Below are positions 15,363 to 15,780 of a stretch of 15,780 nt of DNA, one piece after another. Position numbers and translations under genes: made by a program. Every line of letters starts with the position of its first letter. Positions within the stretch are counted from its first letter, which is position 1. Under the pieces are notes generated by a model. That model was not told where the DNA came from. It did not search any database and saw only the letters and a list, made by a program, of their open reading frames with translations. This stretch comes from Bordetella parapertussis (lineage in GTDB: Bacteria; Pseudomonadota; Gammaproteobacteria; Burkholderiales; Burkholderiaceae_B): NCBI GenBank assembly GCA_945868195.1, contig CAMBLP010000037.1, forward strand, positions 1-15,780, in the 5' to 3' direction.

Positions 15363-15409
15363 AACCGCAGTTATCCGTCAACTTGGCGAAGATTCTCCGC
15401 CATATTTGT

Positions 15410-15415
15410 TATAGT
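15410..15415 (+). promoter_or_regulatory. Candidate -10 element of the ferredoxin reductase gene
   Basis: TATAGT lies 30 bases before the ATG at 15446. No good -35 is seen with normal spacing (TTGGCG at 15383-15388 would need a 21-base spacer). Confidence 0.3.
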
Positions 15416-15445
15416 TTTTTATTGTCAGACATAAAGAACATCCGC

Positions 15446-15780
15446 ATGAGTGCCTTTAACGAAGAAAAAGTCCTGAGTGTGCATCATTGGACAGACCTCC
15501 TCTTTAGTTTTACGACGACGCGCGATCCCTCACTGAGATTTAGGAACGGTCATTTCACCATGATCGGTCTGCGGATCAATGAAAAGCCCCTCTTGCGCGC
15601 GTACAGTATCGCGAGCGCCAACTACGAAGAACACCTTGAGTTTTTGAGTATCAAAGTCGAGGACGGTCCACTGACCTCGCGTCTGCAACACATTCAGGTC
15701 GGCGACTCGATTGTGGTGGGCCGCAAACCGACGGGCACCCTGCTGATCGATTATCTATTGCCCGCCAAACGTCTCTATAT
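15446..15780 (+). CDS. fpr: Ferredoxin--NADP+ reductase (N-terminal part, runs off right edge)
   Basis: This flavoenzyme exchanges electrons between NADPH and ferredoxin or flavodoxin. The window contains the first 111 codons and part of the next. The FAD-binding barrel is recognisable: GHFTMIGL (35-42), the flavin-contact motif RAYSIAS (51-57), FLSIKVEDGPLTSRLQ (66-81), whose GPLTSRL segment is typical of the bacterial FPR subclass, and GDSIVVGRKPTGTL (86-99). The NADP-binding domain is outside the window. The ATG at 15446 gives the family-like N-terminus; the Shine-Dalgarno is weak (AAAGAAC). It is divergent from the liv-type operon across a 192-nt gap. Confidence 0.9.
   Translation, partial: MSAFNEEKVLSVHHWTDLLFSFTTTRDPSLRFRNGHFTMIGLRINEKPLLRAYSIASANYEEHLEFLSIKVEDGPLTSRLQHIQVGDSIVVGRKPTGTLLIDYLLPAKRLY

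Noticed and set aside
1..15780. tRNA, rRNA, insertion sequences, CRISPR arrays or a defence system
   Set aside because: Almost all bases are in recognised core genes and the gaps are short; no cloverleaf, transposase, terminal repeats or spaced repeats were seen.

Overview
The window is chromosomal, gene-dense DNA that looks like a betaproteobacterium of the order Burkholderiales, probably near Alcaligenaceae (Bordetella-like). This placement is an inference from protein character (FtsH N-terminus, GlmM with DGDADR, Ppx/Ppk style) and from gene order around glmM-folP-ftsH-rlmE-yhbY-greA and ppk-pstS. No database search was possible. I see no mobile element, CRISPR array, rRNA, tRNA or phage gene. 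No stretch longer than about 200 bases lacks a gene.

Region 1 (1-4362) is a phosphate/polyphosphate module. It holds the 5' part of pstS (minus, running off the left edge), ppk1 (minus) and ppx (plus, divergent from ppk). A well-formed Pho box precedes pstS. A weaker box-like direct repeat lies midway between the ppk and ppx candidate -10 elements.

Region 2 (4405-10506) is a housekeeping block. On the minus strand, in transcription order, are greA; then rlmE (23S rRNA 2'-O-methyltransferase), ftsH (membrane AAA protease), folP (dihydropteroate synthase) and glmM (phosphoglucosamine mutase). The last three are tightly packed: 6 nt between ftsH and folP, and an 8-nt overlap of folP and glmM. 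yhbY, a ribosome-assembly RNA-binding protein, sits on the plus strand. It is divergent from rlmE with only 18 nt between start codons, and convergent with greA.

Region 3 (10625-15253) is a minus-strand branched-chain or hydrophobic amino-acid-type ABC importer operon: binding protein, a single fused LivH-LivM permease, LivG ATPase and LivF ATPase, with stop/start overlaps. It ends at a strong intrinsic terminator that lies just before the greA start codon, so it probably also acts in the greA leader. Region 4 (15446 to the right edge) is the start of a plus-strand ferredoxin-NADP+ reductase gene.

The genes are ordinary core functions and I do not see an undescribed multi-gene system. The points worth a second look are regulatory: the greA leader terminator, a 40-bp double-palindromic hairpin built into the greA stop codon, the shared ppk/ppx control element, and non-ATG starts for ftsH and folP. 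Two protein-architecture points are the LivH-LivM fusion and a long basic tail on YhbY.
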